Of a DNA stretch of 64,000 nt, positions 44,164 to 52,650 are shown piece after piece. A model generated the notes under the pieces. The model was not told the origin of the DNA, ran no database searches, and was given only the letters and a program-made list of their open reading frames with translations. The position numbers and the translations under genes are program-made. Position 1 is the stretch's first letter. Each line of letters starts with the position of its first letter. This DNA comes from Rhizobium sp. GN54 (GTDB lineage Bacteria > Pseudomonadota > Alphaproteobacteria > Rhizobiales > Rhizobiaceae): contig NZ_JAJNCZ010000001.1 of the NCBI RefSeq assembly GCF_021026345.1, positions 1 to 64,000 on the forward strand. Reading direction: 5' to 3'.

Positions 44164-45414
44164 TTAGTCCTTCGTGTAGGCAACGTAATTCCGCTGCACT
44201 ACAATGTGGGTCGCGATGTATTTCGCGTCGTACCAGCATCCGTAGATGAAGGAGGATGCGCGGTTGGTGAGTTCAGGAAGGCCAAGAAAATAGATGCCCG
44301 TTTCCGCCGAGATGCCACGCTTGTGAAACGGGGTGCCGTCGTCGTGGAAGGCATCGACATCCAGCCAGCTGAAATCGAACTTGAAGCCGGTCGCCCAGAT
44401 GATCGTCTTGATCCCGGCTGCGGCGAGATCGAGCTTGAGGATCGGATTTGCGATGCAGTCCGGGTTCGGCTGGATCTCCCAGGCTTCCGGCTCCAGCGGC
44501 AGGTCTATGCCGTTTCGCTCGACATAGGCATCGGCTTCGCGCAGCACGTCCAGATAGGCCCGATCGCCTTCGGCGATGTTGACGGCGAGGTCGTCGGCAA
44601 CGGCGAGAATGCCGTTGTCGTAGCCGTTGGTCATGCCGAGGACGGTTACCCCGTTCTTGGCAAGGTTGCGGAAATCGATGGTCTTGCCGCCGTCATAGCC
44701 GCTGACGGCGAAGGCGACGTGCTTCTTCTTGGCGATCGTCTTGATCTCGTCCCACTTGCCCAGGACGCCCAGCCACCAGACGTAGTCGCGGGCGCGATAG
44801 GATCGGGGCGGGCGGTAGTGCTCGCCGATGGACAGGTAGACCTTGCGGCCGGCGCGCTGCAACTCTTCGGCGATCTGCGAACCGGAGGCTCCGCCGCCGA
44901 CGACAAGCACGGCGCCATCCGCCAGTTGTCCTGGATTTCTGTAGGCCGACGAGTGGATCTGATGGATGTCGGCGTCTGCGGGGACGATCTCGGGATAGTG
45001 CGGCACCTGAAACGGACCGGTCGCGGCTACGACACGCTGGGCTTCGATCTGGCCCTCGGAGGTGGTGACCAGGAAGCCCGGGCGCCCCTTGTTGCGCTCG
45101 ACGCGCTTGACCTCGACGCCGGTGCGGATCGGGGCGTCGATCATCTTGGCATAGTCTTCGAAATAGCGTGCCATTCTTTCCTTGGGAGGAAAGGTGTTGG
45201 GGGCGACGTCGTCGAATTCGAGGTTGGGAAAGCGGTCGTGCCATGCCGGGCCGTTGGCGACGAGGGAATCCCAACGTCCGGACCTCCACTGCTCCGCCAC
45301 CCGGTTCCGCTCGAGAACAATGTGGGGGACACCGCAATCCTTCAGGTGTTCACTCATCGCGATCCCGGATTGACCGGCGCCAACCACGAGCGTGTCGATT
45401 TTTTCGATTGTCAT
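44164..45414 (-). CDS. Flavin-containing monooxygenase
   Basis: A 416-residue flavoprotein monooxygenase. The FAD motif is TLVVGAGQSGIAMSEHL, the NADPH motif is VLVVGGGASGSQIAEELQ, and IIWATGFKFDFSWLD is the conserved ATG segment before the C-terminus. An FMO-like HSSAY stretch precedes the NADPH site. Such enzymes oxygenate N or S atoms or perform Baeyer-Villiger reactions with NADPH and oxygen. It heads a probable run with the quinone oxidoreductase and GST genes. The 302 bases upstream hold no gene. Confidence 0.87.
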   Translation of the reverse strand: MTIEKIDTLVVGAGQSGIAMSEHLKDCGVPHIVLERNRVAEQWRSGRWDSLVANGPAWHDRFPNLEFDDVAPNTFPPKERMARYFEDYAKMIDAPIRTGVEVKRVERNKGRPGFLVTTSEGQIEAQRVVAATGPFQVPHYPEIVPADADIHQIHSSAYRNPGQLADGAVLVVGGGASGSQIAEELQRAGRKVYLSIGEHYRPPRSYRARDYVWWLGVLGKWDEIKTIAKKKHVAFAVSGYDGGKTIDFRNLAKNGVTVLGMTNGYDNGILAVADDLAVNIAEGDRAYLDVLREADAYVERNGIDLPLEPEAWEIQPNPDCIANPILKLDLAAAGIKTIIWATGFKFDFSWLDVDAFHDDGTPFHKRGISAETGIYFLGLPELTNRASSFIYGCWYDAKYIATHIVVQRNYVAYTKD

Positions 45415-45716
45415 CTCAACTTCCTAGATTTTGGCAACGCGACCAGACATGAGGTTCCGTCCCACGGAAGCCGGATGGCTGGCCGAAAATATATCCGGCA
45501 GAAACCTGCGGGTGACTGGACGAGGAGAAAAGAAGTATCTTCCTTGCTAGAAGCTCGGGAAAAACTTAGCGGCCGGCCGCGGGCTTTTCTCTCCGCCTTG
45601 TCGGCCCGGCGCGAGGCCGGACCAATGGATTGAGTGCGGACGTGCGTCGTCCAGCCGGCATTCGCGCACCGGCGAAAAAAGATCCAACAGCTCCCGATAA
45701 CGTTCCCTCCCGTCCT
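45415..45716. other. Intergenic region upstream of the monooxygenase gene
   Basis: No gene is visible. It should hold the promoter of the monooxygenase gene and the 3' end of the TRAP operon. GC-rich inverted patches (GCGGCCGGCCGC near 45569; GGCCCGGCGCGAGGCC near 45602) may act as a terminator, but no T tract follows them clearly. Confidence 0.4.
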
Positions 45717-46997
45717 CTATTTCAGCAGGTTCGGAAGGGCCGTCGAAAGGACCGGGAAAAGCGTCAACAGGATCAGGAACAGGAAGAGCGCGATGAGAAA
45801 GGGCATGTTTGCCTTCGTCACCTGCACGACGTCCTCGTTTCCGATCTTTGCCGCAACAAGCAGCGCGATCGCGACGGGCGGCGTCACCTGGCCGATAACG
45901 ACTGTCATGACCATCAGCACGCCGAAGTGAACCAGATCGGCATCCATCATCATCAGCGACGGCAGAAGCACCGGCATGATCATCGGGATCAGCGGATCGA
46001 GAACCATGCCAGCGATCAGCGCGATGGTTAGGAGTGCAAAGATCTTGAGCACCGTATTCTCGAACGGGAATACCGTTTCCAGCCCGCTGGCGAGCGCTGC
46101 GGGAACGCCAGCCTGCGACAAAGCCCAGCCGAGGGCTGTCGAGAAGCCCACGACCATCAGCACTTCGCCGGTCAGGATGCAGGAATCGACAAGCGCACGG
46201 CGCAGGTTGGAGAGGGTCAGGGTCCGATAGACCACGGATGCCAGAATTAGTGCGTAGGCGACCGCGAACGCACCTGCTTCGGTTGCGGTGAACACTCCGA
46301 ACATCAGGCCAAACAAAATGAGGCCTGGCATCCCGAGCGGCAGTATCGCATGCTTGCCCGTGCGGAGGACTTCAGCCCATTGGAACGTTCCCAAGGGCTT
46401 CCATCCATTTCGGCGTGCCAGGATGGAGATGGTGATCATCATCGCGAGCGCCATCAGAAGCCCCGGGACGACACCGGCCAGGAAAAGCGCGCCGAGCGAG
46501 GTTCCGGTGACCGCCGAGTAGAGGATCATCGGCGAGCTCGGTGGGATAAGAACGCCGATCCCCGAAGAGGTTGCCGTGACCGCGGCGGCAAACGGGCCCG
46601 GATAGCCATGGGCCTTGAGTTTCGGGATGGTGACGGAGCCGCTGCCGGCGAGATCGGCAACCGAGGTTCCGATCATGCCGCCGAACATGACGCTGGCGAC
46701 GACATCGACATGGGCAAGGCCACCGCGAAGCCAGCCGACCAGCGCGACGCCGAAATCGAAGAGCTTGTCGGCTATCCCCGTGGCGTTCATGATGCCGCCC
46801 GCCAGAATGAAGAGCGGCAGCGTTATGAGAATGTAGTCTCCCACCCCGCCGAGCGTCTGCTGCGGCAAGGCCAGCTCCCAACCGCCGCTAAAGGCGATGA
46901 AGAACAGGACCGAGGCCGCAAGCGATATCACGATCGGCAGCCCGATCAGCACGAAGGCGCAAAGAACGAAAAGCGTTATGGCTGCAAGACCCAGCAT
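45717..46997 (-). CDS. TRAP transporter large permease (DctM)
   Basis: A 426-residue integral membrane protein of the DctM family with about 12 hydrophobic segments. Typical patches are LPLFILAGGIMNATGIADKL, GGMIGTSVADLAGSGSVTIP and SGIGVLIPPSSPMILYSAVT. It is the sodium-coupled transport channel of a tripartite importer for organic acids, working with DctQ and DctP encoded upstream. ATG 46997 overlaps the DctQ stop. It is the distal gene of a four-gene operon. Confidence 0.93.
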   Translation of the reverse strand: MLGLAAITLFVLCAFVLIGLPIVISLAASVLFFIAFSGGWELALPQQTLGGVGDYILITLPLFILAGGIMNATGIADKLFDFGVALVGWLRGGLAHVDVVASVMFGGMIGTSVADLAGSGSVTIPKLKAHGYPGPFAAAVTATSSGIGVLIPPSSPMILYSAVTGTSLGALFLAGVVPGLLMALAMMITISILARRNGWKPLGTFQWAEVLRTGKHAILPLGMPGLILFGLMFGVFTATEAGAFAVAYALILASVVYRTLTLSNLRRALVDSCILTGEVLMVVGFSTALGWALSQAGVPAALASGLETVFPFENTVLKIFALLTIALIAGMVLDPLIPMIMPVLLPSLMMMDADLVHFGVLMVMTVVIGQVTPPVAIALLVAAKIGNEDVVQVTKANMPFLIALFLFLILLTLFPVLSTALPNLLK

Positions 46998-47515
46998 CAG
47001 CCCTTCCTTTCTTCGACGATATTGAGGACGAAGGCGATGCCGAGGCCGGCGCAGGTAGCCAGGATGCCGGAGATGGCGACGGCCTTCGATATTCCGAGGA
47101 TCGGGGTGCGGTCGGAACCGAAAATGCCGAGGTAGCGCCAGGCAAGCACGCCGACCACTGCCACGACCGCGATGGAAAACACCGACTGGAAGGTCGCCAG
47201 CCCATACCTCGAGATTCCGGTGAGGCGTCCTGTCCAGATGGCGCAGCTGATGAGTTCGTTCTTGAGCGCGCCGATGGTGATGCCGAGCGCGCCGAGCCAC
47301 ATCAGCAACGCGGTCACGATTTCCTCGGTCCAGGGCAGAGGCCTTGCGAATAGATAGCGCCCGAGTGAATTGGCGAGCACCAGGGCGACCAGAAACACCA
47401 GCAGCACGATCGCTGCGGTTTCGGCCAGCCACTGGAACGCTTTACGCAGCTTCGAGCGACGCGTGATATCCTCGCTCAGAATCTCGCTCGGGGTGGGAGC
47501 GGCCGCCTGCGTCAT
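46997..47515 (-). CDS. TRAP transporter small permease (DctQ)
   Basis: A 172-residue four-helix membrane protein of the DctQ family; LFARPLPWTEEIVTALLMWL is the family hallmark (RY..PLPWTEE). It joins the large permease to form the membrane unit of the TRAP importer. Starts overlap on both sides: with the racemase-like gene upstream (ATGA) and DctM downstream, which implies coupled translation. Confidence 0.9.
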   Translation of the reverse strand: MTQAAAPTPSEILSEDITRRSKLRKAFQWLAETAAIVLLVFLVALVLANSLGRYLFARPLPWTEEIVTALLMWLGALGITIGALKNELISCAIWTGRLTGISRYGLATFQSVFSIAVVAVVGVLAWRYLGIFGSDRTPILGISKAVAISGILATCAGLGIAFVLNIVEERKG

Positions 47516-48318
47516 CGTTCGCTCCCCTCACGGATATAGCCTTTGAAAAGGCAACCGTAACCTGGGCGGGCACCCGAAACGCCTGCAAGCTCCAGGCAGT
47601 GCCAGAACGATGCCTGGTTCGCCGAAATCACCGGCTTGCCGAGGCGGTCCTCCAGCGCTTCGATTGCGCCGACGGTGCGGAAGTTGGTGCAGGAGACGAA
47701 GATCGCGCTGGCATCGGGATGGTCGACAGAGAGCACGTGGTCATAGACCTCCTCGATCGTGACTTCCGCCAGCGCGTGATCATCCGAGATGCTCAGATAG
47801 CCGCTCTTGACGACGGAGTGGCCATTCTCCTCCAGGAAGCGAATGGCACGTTCGTGGATCTCCGGAAGATAGGGCGTCGCGAGTGCAACCTTGCCCGCAC
47901 CGACTTTCTTCAACGCGGCGAGCGTCGCCGTCGAAGCCGTCGTCACCTTGGGGCCTGGAACCCATTGCCTGATCTTCTCGATCAGCGCCTTGTCATAGGC
48001 GGTGCCATGCAGGAACGAGGCGCTGGTTCCGCCGAACAACAGGACGTCGATGGGGGCGGCGCCGGCCATGCGTGCCGCGGTTTCCAGTTCCGGGGCGTTC
48101 ATCATTTCCTCGATGCCCTGAATGGTGACTTTCGGCAGTTTGATGCGGGCCGTGTGGGTCGATACGCCTTCTGCCGACATCGCCCACATTTCCTCTTCCA
48201 TCACGACGCTGGAGGCGATGTAGATGAGGCCGATACGCGCCAGGCTGCCCGAGCCGTCGTAGCGAAAGCGCGGATAGGTTCCGGCTTGCGACGGAACCTG
48301 GGATGCGACGGCGGTCAA
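47512..48318 (-). CDS. Asp/Glu racemase-superfamily protein, arylmalonate-decarboxylase-like
   Basis: A 268-residue member of the maleate isomerase/arylmalonate decarboxylase branch. Two-cysteine members have a Cys in a CTS loop and a second Cys later. Here the first loop is LFGGTSASFLHG (Gly97 in place of Cys) while the second is kept (IFVSCTNFRTV, Cys210). A Gly/Cys pair is the arrangement of arylmalonate decarboxylase, so decarboxylation of a substituted malonate is more likely than racemisation. It lies between the DctP and DctQ genes of a TRAP importer, which suggests it uses the imported dicarboxylate. It overlaps both neighbours. Confidence 0.82.
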   Translation of the reverse strand: MTAVASQVPSQAGTYPRFRYDGSGSLARIGLIYIASSVVMEEEMWAMSAEGVSTHTARIKLPKVTIQGIEEMMNAPELETAARMAGAAPIDVLLFGGTSASFLHGTAYDKALIEKIRQWVPGPKVTTASTATLAALKKVGAGKVALATPYLPEIHERAIRFLEENGHSVVKSGYLSISDDHALAEVTIEEVYDHVLSVDHPDASAIFVSCTNFRTVGAIEALEDRLGKPVISANQASFWHCLELAGVSGARPGYGCLFKGYIREGSER

Positions 48319-49307
48319 CGAAGTGTCTCCTCGACCTTGGTCATGAATTCTGGTGTGACGACCTCTGCGATCTTCTCGCGAACCGGAGCGGCGGCAGACT
48401 GGAATGCGGCGACGTCCGGCTTGGTCACGGTTACGCCCGCCTTCTCGAATTCGGCGACAAGGCTTGCGTCGCTTGCGTCCGACAGGGCGCGGGTCTTCTC
48501 GACGCCGACCATGGCAGCGGCCTTGACCTTGGCCTTCAGGTCGTCGGAAAGCGCGTCAAACGCTGTCCCGTTCATCACCAGAGTGATCGGAGTATAGATG
48601 TGGTTGGTGAGGGAGATGTGGCTCTGCGTCTCGAAGAGGGAGAATTCCTTGATCACGGACAGCGGGTTTTCCTGCCCGTCGATGACGCCCTGCTTCAGGC
48701 CCATGTAGACCTCGCCGAGGGCGAGCGTCGTGGGGGCGGCGCCGAGCGTCTGGAATGCCATGATGCGGGTCGGGCTGTTCGGCGTGCGGATCTTGAGGCC
48801 GTTCAGATCGTCAGGTGTGCTGATCGCGCGCTTGGAATTGCTGATGACGCGTACGCCGAGTTCGCCGAAAGCCAATACTTCGAGATTGGCCTTTTCCTTC
48901 AACGAGGCCGCCATGATCTGGCCAAGTTCGCCGTCGAGCGCGGCGCGGGCCTGTTCCTTGCCGGAAAACAGGAACGGCGCATCGAAGACAGAAAACTTCG
49001 TGTCGAGTGCCGCAACACCGTCCGAGCCCAGCGGGATGACTTCGACCACGCCAGCGCGAATGAGTTCGGCAAGGGCGTTTTCGTCGCCGAGCGAACCGCC
49101 GTCGGCGAACTCGATGGCAAAGGCATCGCCGGTCGTCTTCTTGAGTTCGTCACGGAAGGCCACAAGCATGACATTGGTCGGATCGCCGCTGGTGGTCTCC
49201 ACCGCCAGCCGCATCTTCGTCTGTGCTGCCGCCAGATCGGCGGACAGGACGCTGGCAACGATGCCGAGCGCAAGGCCCATTTTTCTCATCACGGTCATTT
49301 TGGTCAC
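48315..49307 (-). CDS. TRAP transporter substrate-binding protein (DctP)
   Basis: A 330-residue periplasmic binding protein of the DctP family with signal peptide (MTKMTVMRKMGLALGIVASV, cleavage near LAAA-QTK). The conserved region LNGLKIRTPNSPTRIMAFQT contains the Arg that usually clamps a carboxylate, and GLKQGVIDGQENPLSVIKEF follows. It delivers an organic acid to the TRAP channel. It is the first gene of the operon and overlaps the decarboxylase-like gene by four bases. Confidence 0.9.
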   Translation of the reverse strand: MTKMTVMRKMGLALGIVASVLSADLAAAQTKMRLAVETTSGDPTNVMLVAFRDELKKTTGDAFAIEFADGGSLGDENALAELIRAGVVEVIPLGSDGVAALDTKFSVFDAPFLFSGKEQARAALDGELGQIMAASLKEKANLEVLAFGELGVRVISNSKRAISTPDDLNGLKIRTPNSPTRIMAFQTLGAAPTTLALGEVYMGLKQGVIDGQENPLSVIKEFSLFETQSHISLTNHIYTPITLVMNGTAFDALSDDLKAKVKAAAMVGVEKTRALSDASDASLVAEFEKAGVTVTKPDVAAFQSAAAPVREKIAEVVTPEFMTKVEETLR

Positions 49308-49319
49308 CCTCTTCTCTTG

Positions 49320-49330
49320 TTGGTGACCAA
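49320..49330. promoter_or_regulatory. GntR-like palindrome upstream of the TRAP operon
   Basis: TTGGTGACCAA is an 11-base inverted repeat just ahead of the TRAP binding-protein gene, and a related TTGGTCACC lies at 49300-49308 close to the start codon; TTGATCAA follows at 49337. TGGT..ACCA patterns are typical for FadR-branch GntR regulators, although no GntR gene is in this window. Confidence 0.45.
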
Positions 49331-49344
49331 TTATTCTTGATCAA

Positions 49345-49790
49345 AGTCAGAAAATTCAAGGTGTTTGGTGATTACAAAATGGGCAATACTTCGCTTTATT
49401 CCGATTAATTTATAGTCATTTGTCGCATTGTTGGAGCCCATATTATTCCGCGATTCCTATCATAAGCCGTGACTATCTCGATCCGTGAACTGGATAGGCT
49501 CCATCTCTTCGGCGTACAAAGTCTTGCTATGTCGAGACTGGGCTCCAACGGCGTGTTAGTGCAGCCTGGTGGGTGTTGGCTGCGCGGCTCCAAGTGGCGT
49601 GCGCGGCATTTCGCCAGCGTGTTGGAAGACACCTCAACGAGTTGGCGCATGCGTGTCATGCCCCGGTGTGTGAACCGACGTGCCGGTGCAAAAGAAACGG
49701 CCCATGCCATCTCCGGCAGGGCCGCGGGTCGGTGCGAGGCGTGCCCAAGCATCGGCGGTGTCAGGGTGCCTGCGTGACCGAAGGGGCTGC
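49345..49790. other. Gene-free region between the TRAP and polyamine-type operons
   Basis: The part near the TRAP operon (49345-49470) is AT-rich and probably carries its promoter on the minus strand. In 49470-49790 open frames exist on both strands, but none shows a recognisable domain, ribosome-binding site or natural composition. I assign no gene. Confidence 0.4.
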
Positions 49791-50924
49791 TCAATCGCCC
49801 TGCCTGGGGAAGGCTACCAGGTCCGTAGATGCCGGCCGGATACGAATGAGGTCTCCTGTCTTCGGCATCGATGGCGCATGCGCCCCGGAGGAGCGAAGCA
49901 GCACCGGCTGTGCGGCGTAGCCAGGCATATCAATGTAGAGATCTACATGGCCACCCTGGAAAACCTGTGTCCTGACCGTGCCCGGCAGCCCCGTCCCCGC
50001 TGCATCTCCATCGACCGGTATCAGATGTTCGGGCCTCACGAACAGGTCGACATCTGCGCCAGCCGTGAGCCCGGCAAGAGGAGCGGCCAAGACCTCGACG
50101 GTCAACGGTCCGAGAGCGACCTGCGCCATGGTTTCGTTTGCCGACAAGAGTTTGCCCGTCAGGACGCTGGCGTCGCCGATGAAGGAGGCGACAAAACGGT
50201 CCTGCGGCCGACGGTAGATGTCCTGCGGGCCAGCGATCTGGTGAATGCGCCCGGCCGACATGACGGCGATCCGGTCCGACATCGATAGCGCCTCAGCCTG
50301 GTCATGGGTCACGAAAATGGTCGTGACGCCCAGCCGCTGCTGGATTTCCTTGAGTTCGATCTGCATGGCGGCGCGCAGGTTCTTGTCCAACGCCGAAAAC
50401 GGTTCGTCGAGCAGCAGCACCTTCGGGCGGATCACGAGCGCACGCGCCAACGCGACCCGCTGCTGCTGGCCGCCTGAAAGCTGCCGGGGCTTGCGGTCGC
50501 CGAATCCCGTAAGCTTGACCAGGGCGAGCGCCTCATCGACGCGCCGCTTGATTTCGCCGGCTTCGACGCCACGGGTCTTCAGGCCGTAGGCAACGTTGTT
50601 CGCCACCGTCATGTGCGGGAAGAGTGCATAGTTCTGGAAGACGATGCCGATCTCGCGCTTGTGGGCCGGTGTCTCGGTCACAAGCGTGCCGTCGATGAAT
50701 ATCTCGCCGGCATCTGCGTCCAGGAAGCCGGCAATCAGGTTGAGAAGCGTGGTCTTGCCGCAGCCGGACGGGCCGAGCAGCGTCATGAATTCACCCGGCA
50801 CGATCTTCAGCCATGCCTCGTGCAGCGCGGTCGCATCGCCGAACTGCTTGGTGACTCCATCGAGCTGTACGGCAGGCCGGGCTTCAGGGAGCGACGGGGC
50901 GGCCGTGCCAGTGTCAGTGCGCAT
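49791..50924 (-). CDS. Polyamine/opine-type ABC transporter ATP-binding protein (PotA-like)
   Basis: A 377-residue ATPase with Walker A GPSGCGKTTLLNLI, signature QLSGGQQQRVALARAL and Walker B LLLDEPFSALDKNLRAAM, plus a C-terminal TOBE domain (from about residue 290; FVRPEHLIPVDGD). It powers import of a small charged solute with the two permeases and binding protein upstream. ATG 50924 overlaps the end of the permease gene; ATGs at 50930 and 50945 are in frame. Last gene of its operon. Confidence 0.92.
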   Translation of the reverse strand: MRTDTGTAAPSLPEARPAVQLDGVTKQFGDATALHEAWLKIVPGEFMTLLGPSGCGKTTLLNLIAGFLDADAGEIFIDGTLVTETPAHKREIGIVFQNYALFPHMTVANNVAYGLKTRGVEAGEIKRRVDEALALVKLTGFGDRKPRQLSGGQQQRVALARALVIRPKVLLLDEPFSALDKNLRAAMQIELKEIQQRLGVTTIFVTHDQAEALSMSDRIAVMSAGRIHQIAGPQDIYRRPQDRFVASFIGDASVLTGKLLSANETMAQVALGPLTVEVLAAPLAGLTAGADVDLFVRPEHLIPVDGDAAGTGLPGTVRTQVFQGGHVDLYIDMPGYAAQPVLLRSSGAHAPSMPKTGDLIRIRPASTDLVAFPRQGD

Positions 50925-51729
50925 CAACATTAAGGATCTTTCCAAGCCCGAAGAAGAAGTTTGCGAGGGTCAGCAGCAGCGCTGTGACAACGATGTAGAT
51001 CACTGAAAGGGCCGCGAGCGTCGGGTCGGCATATTCGCGGACATAGTTGTACATGGCGACCGGCAAGGTCTGTGTCGCCTGGTTGGAGACGAAGAGCGTG
51101 GCGGTGAACTCATTGAAGGAAAGGATCGCGGCAAACAGCCAGCCGCTCACGAGGCCGGGCACGAGCAATGGCAGCGTGATGGTGAAAAGGACGCGGCGGG
51201 GCGAGGCGCCGAGGCTGCTCGCCGCCAGTTCCAGCCGCCCGTCAAGGTTCTTCAGCGAGATAAAGACGCTGCGCAGCACAAAGGGAAGAACAAGGATGAC
51301 GTGGGCGAGGACTACGAGCGGATAGCCGCGACCGACCGTCAATTGCGCCGACAGGATCAACAGTCCCAGCCCGATGGTGAAATGCGGAATGACGAGCGGC
51401 GATAGAAGCAGTGCTTCCAACGTCGATTTGAGCGAAAACGTGTAGCGGTGCAGGGCGAGCGCAAAGCCGGTGCCGACGATCAGTGCGAGCGTAGACGCCC
51501 ATGCGGTGACGATCAGCCCGTTCCAGAAGCCCTTGCGGAAATCGTCATAGCTGATCGCACGCTCAAACCAGCGCCAGGAATAGGATTGCGGCGGAAATGC
51601 CAGGATGGCCTTGTCATTGAAGGCGGTAATGGTGACGACGACCGCCGGCAGCATGACGAAGCCGAGGATGGCCGCGACCAGTAGTATTCCCGCCACGGCG
51701 AGCGGCGATCTGCGCATCGGATAGGACAT
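50914..51729 (-). CDS. ABC transporter permease (PotC-like)
   Basis: A 271-residue permease of the binding-protein-dependent (BPD) type with six membrane segments. The EAA-loop is ELAASSLGASPRRVLFTITL, characteristic of PotC. It pairs with the PotB-like permease encoded one base upstream and contacts the ATPase whose gene overlaps its 3' end. Confidence 0.9.
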   Translation of the reverse strand: MSYPMRRSPLAVAGILLVAAILGFVMLPAVVVTITAFNDKAILAFPPQSYSWRWFERAISYDDFRKGFWNGLIVTAWASTLALIVGTGFALALHRYTFSLKSTLEALLLSPLVIPHFTIGLGLLILSAQLTVGRGYPLVVLAHVILVLPFVLRSVFISLKNLDGRLELAASSLGASPRRVLFTITLPLLVPGLVSGWLFAAILSFNEFTATLFVSNQATQTLPVAMYNYVREYADPTLAALSVIYIVVTALLLTLANFFFGLGKILNVDAH

Positions 51730-51730
51730 A

Positions 51731-52582
51731 TCACTGTTCCCCCAGGCGTTCGACGGGGCGCATCGCCCGCTTCATCAGGGCGATGACGGCGAAGGTCATC
51801 ACCAGGCCGGCCAGCGAGAGGCTCGCGGCGAACGGAAAGTTGAAGGAGGCGAATCCCAACTGGTAGACGAGGGTGGACACGGTACTGACCTTGCCACCGC
51901 CGATCAGTTGCGGCGTTGCAAATGCGCTGAAGGTCCAGGCGAAGGCGGTGGAGAAGCCGGCGACGATGCCCGGCATGGAAAGCGGGAGGGTGATGGTCAT
52001 GAAACGGCGGACCGGGCCGGCACCGAGGCTTTCGGCCGCCTTCTCGTAGTTCCTGTCGATGTGGGAAAGACCGGCCGCCAGCATGATGACCATGATCGGC
52101 ATCGTCACATGCACGAGGGCGGCAACGACGCCGGATGTGGTAAACATCATCTGCAGCGGGCGGTCGATGATGCCGAGCGATTTCAAAACGCTGTTGATGA
52201 AGCCGTTGTTGCCGAGCACGATCATCCAGGAGTAGGTGCGCACCACCTCGCCGAGGAAAAGCGGGGTGACGGAGGCGATAAGAATGAACGATTTCAGCGC
52301 CTTGCTTCTGACGCGCACCAGAGCATAAGCGACCGGGTAGGCAAGGATCAACGTGAAGACGGCGGTCAACAGGCACAGGAGGATCGTGCCCCAGAAGGCC
52401 CAGGCATAGAGCGGACGGAGAAGGGCCGTGAAATTATCGAGTGTCAGGCCACCGACATTGAGCGAACCCGGCACGTAGGCGCGCACGCTGTATTGCAGAA
52501 TGGCTGCCATGGCGGCAGTCAGTCCGAGTGCCACGAGCGCAGCGGGCGAAACGAACCAGCCCAGGAATGGCCGTTGCTTCAT
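51731..52582 (-). CDS. ABC transporter permease (PotB-like)
   Basis: A 283-residue BPD-type permease with about six membrane segments. The EAA-loop is KAAESLGAGPVRRFMTITLP. It forms the channel with the PotC-like subunit. The PotC-like gene starts one base after its stop, and the binding-protein gene ends 68 bases upstream. Confidence 0.9.
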   Translation of the reverse strand: MKQRPFLGWFVSPAALVALGLTAAMAAILQYSVRAYVPGSLNVGGLTLDNFTALLRPLYAWAFWGTILLCLLTAVFTLILAYPVAYALVRVRSKALKSFILIASVTPLFLGEVVRTYSWMIVLGNNGFINSVLKSLGIIDRPLQMMFTTSGVVAALVHVTMPIMVIMLAAGLSHIDRNYEKAAESLGAGPVRRFMTITLPLSMPGIVAGFSTAFAWTFSAFATPQLIGGGKVSTVSTLVYQLGFASFNFPFAASLSLAGLVMTFAVIALMKRAMRPVERLGEQ

Positions 52583-52650
52583 GTGATATCCTCTGCTCGC
52601 GGCATCGCCTGCCGTCTAGGCAGGCGATGCCGGAGGCCTCGTGTGCTGCG

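Noticed and set aside
49405-49794. Open frames on both strands between the TRAP and polyamine-type operons
   Set aside because: No domain, no ribosome-binding site and no codon pattern different from random; region probably regulatory or scar.
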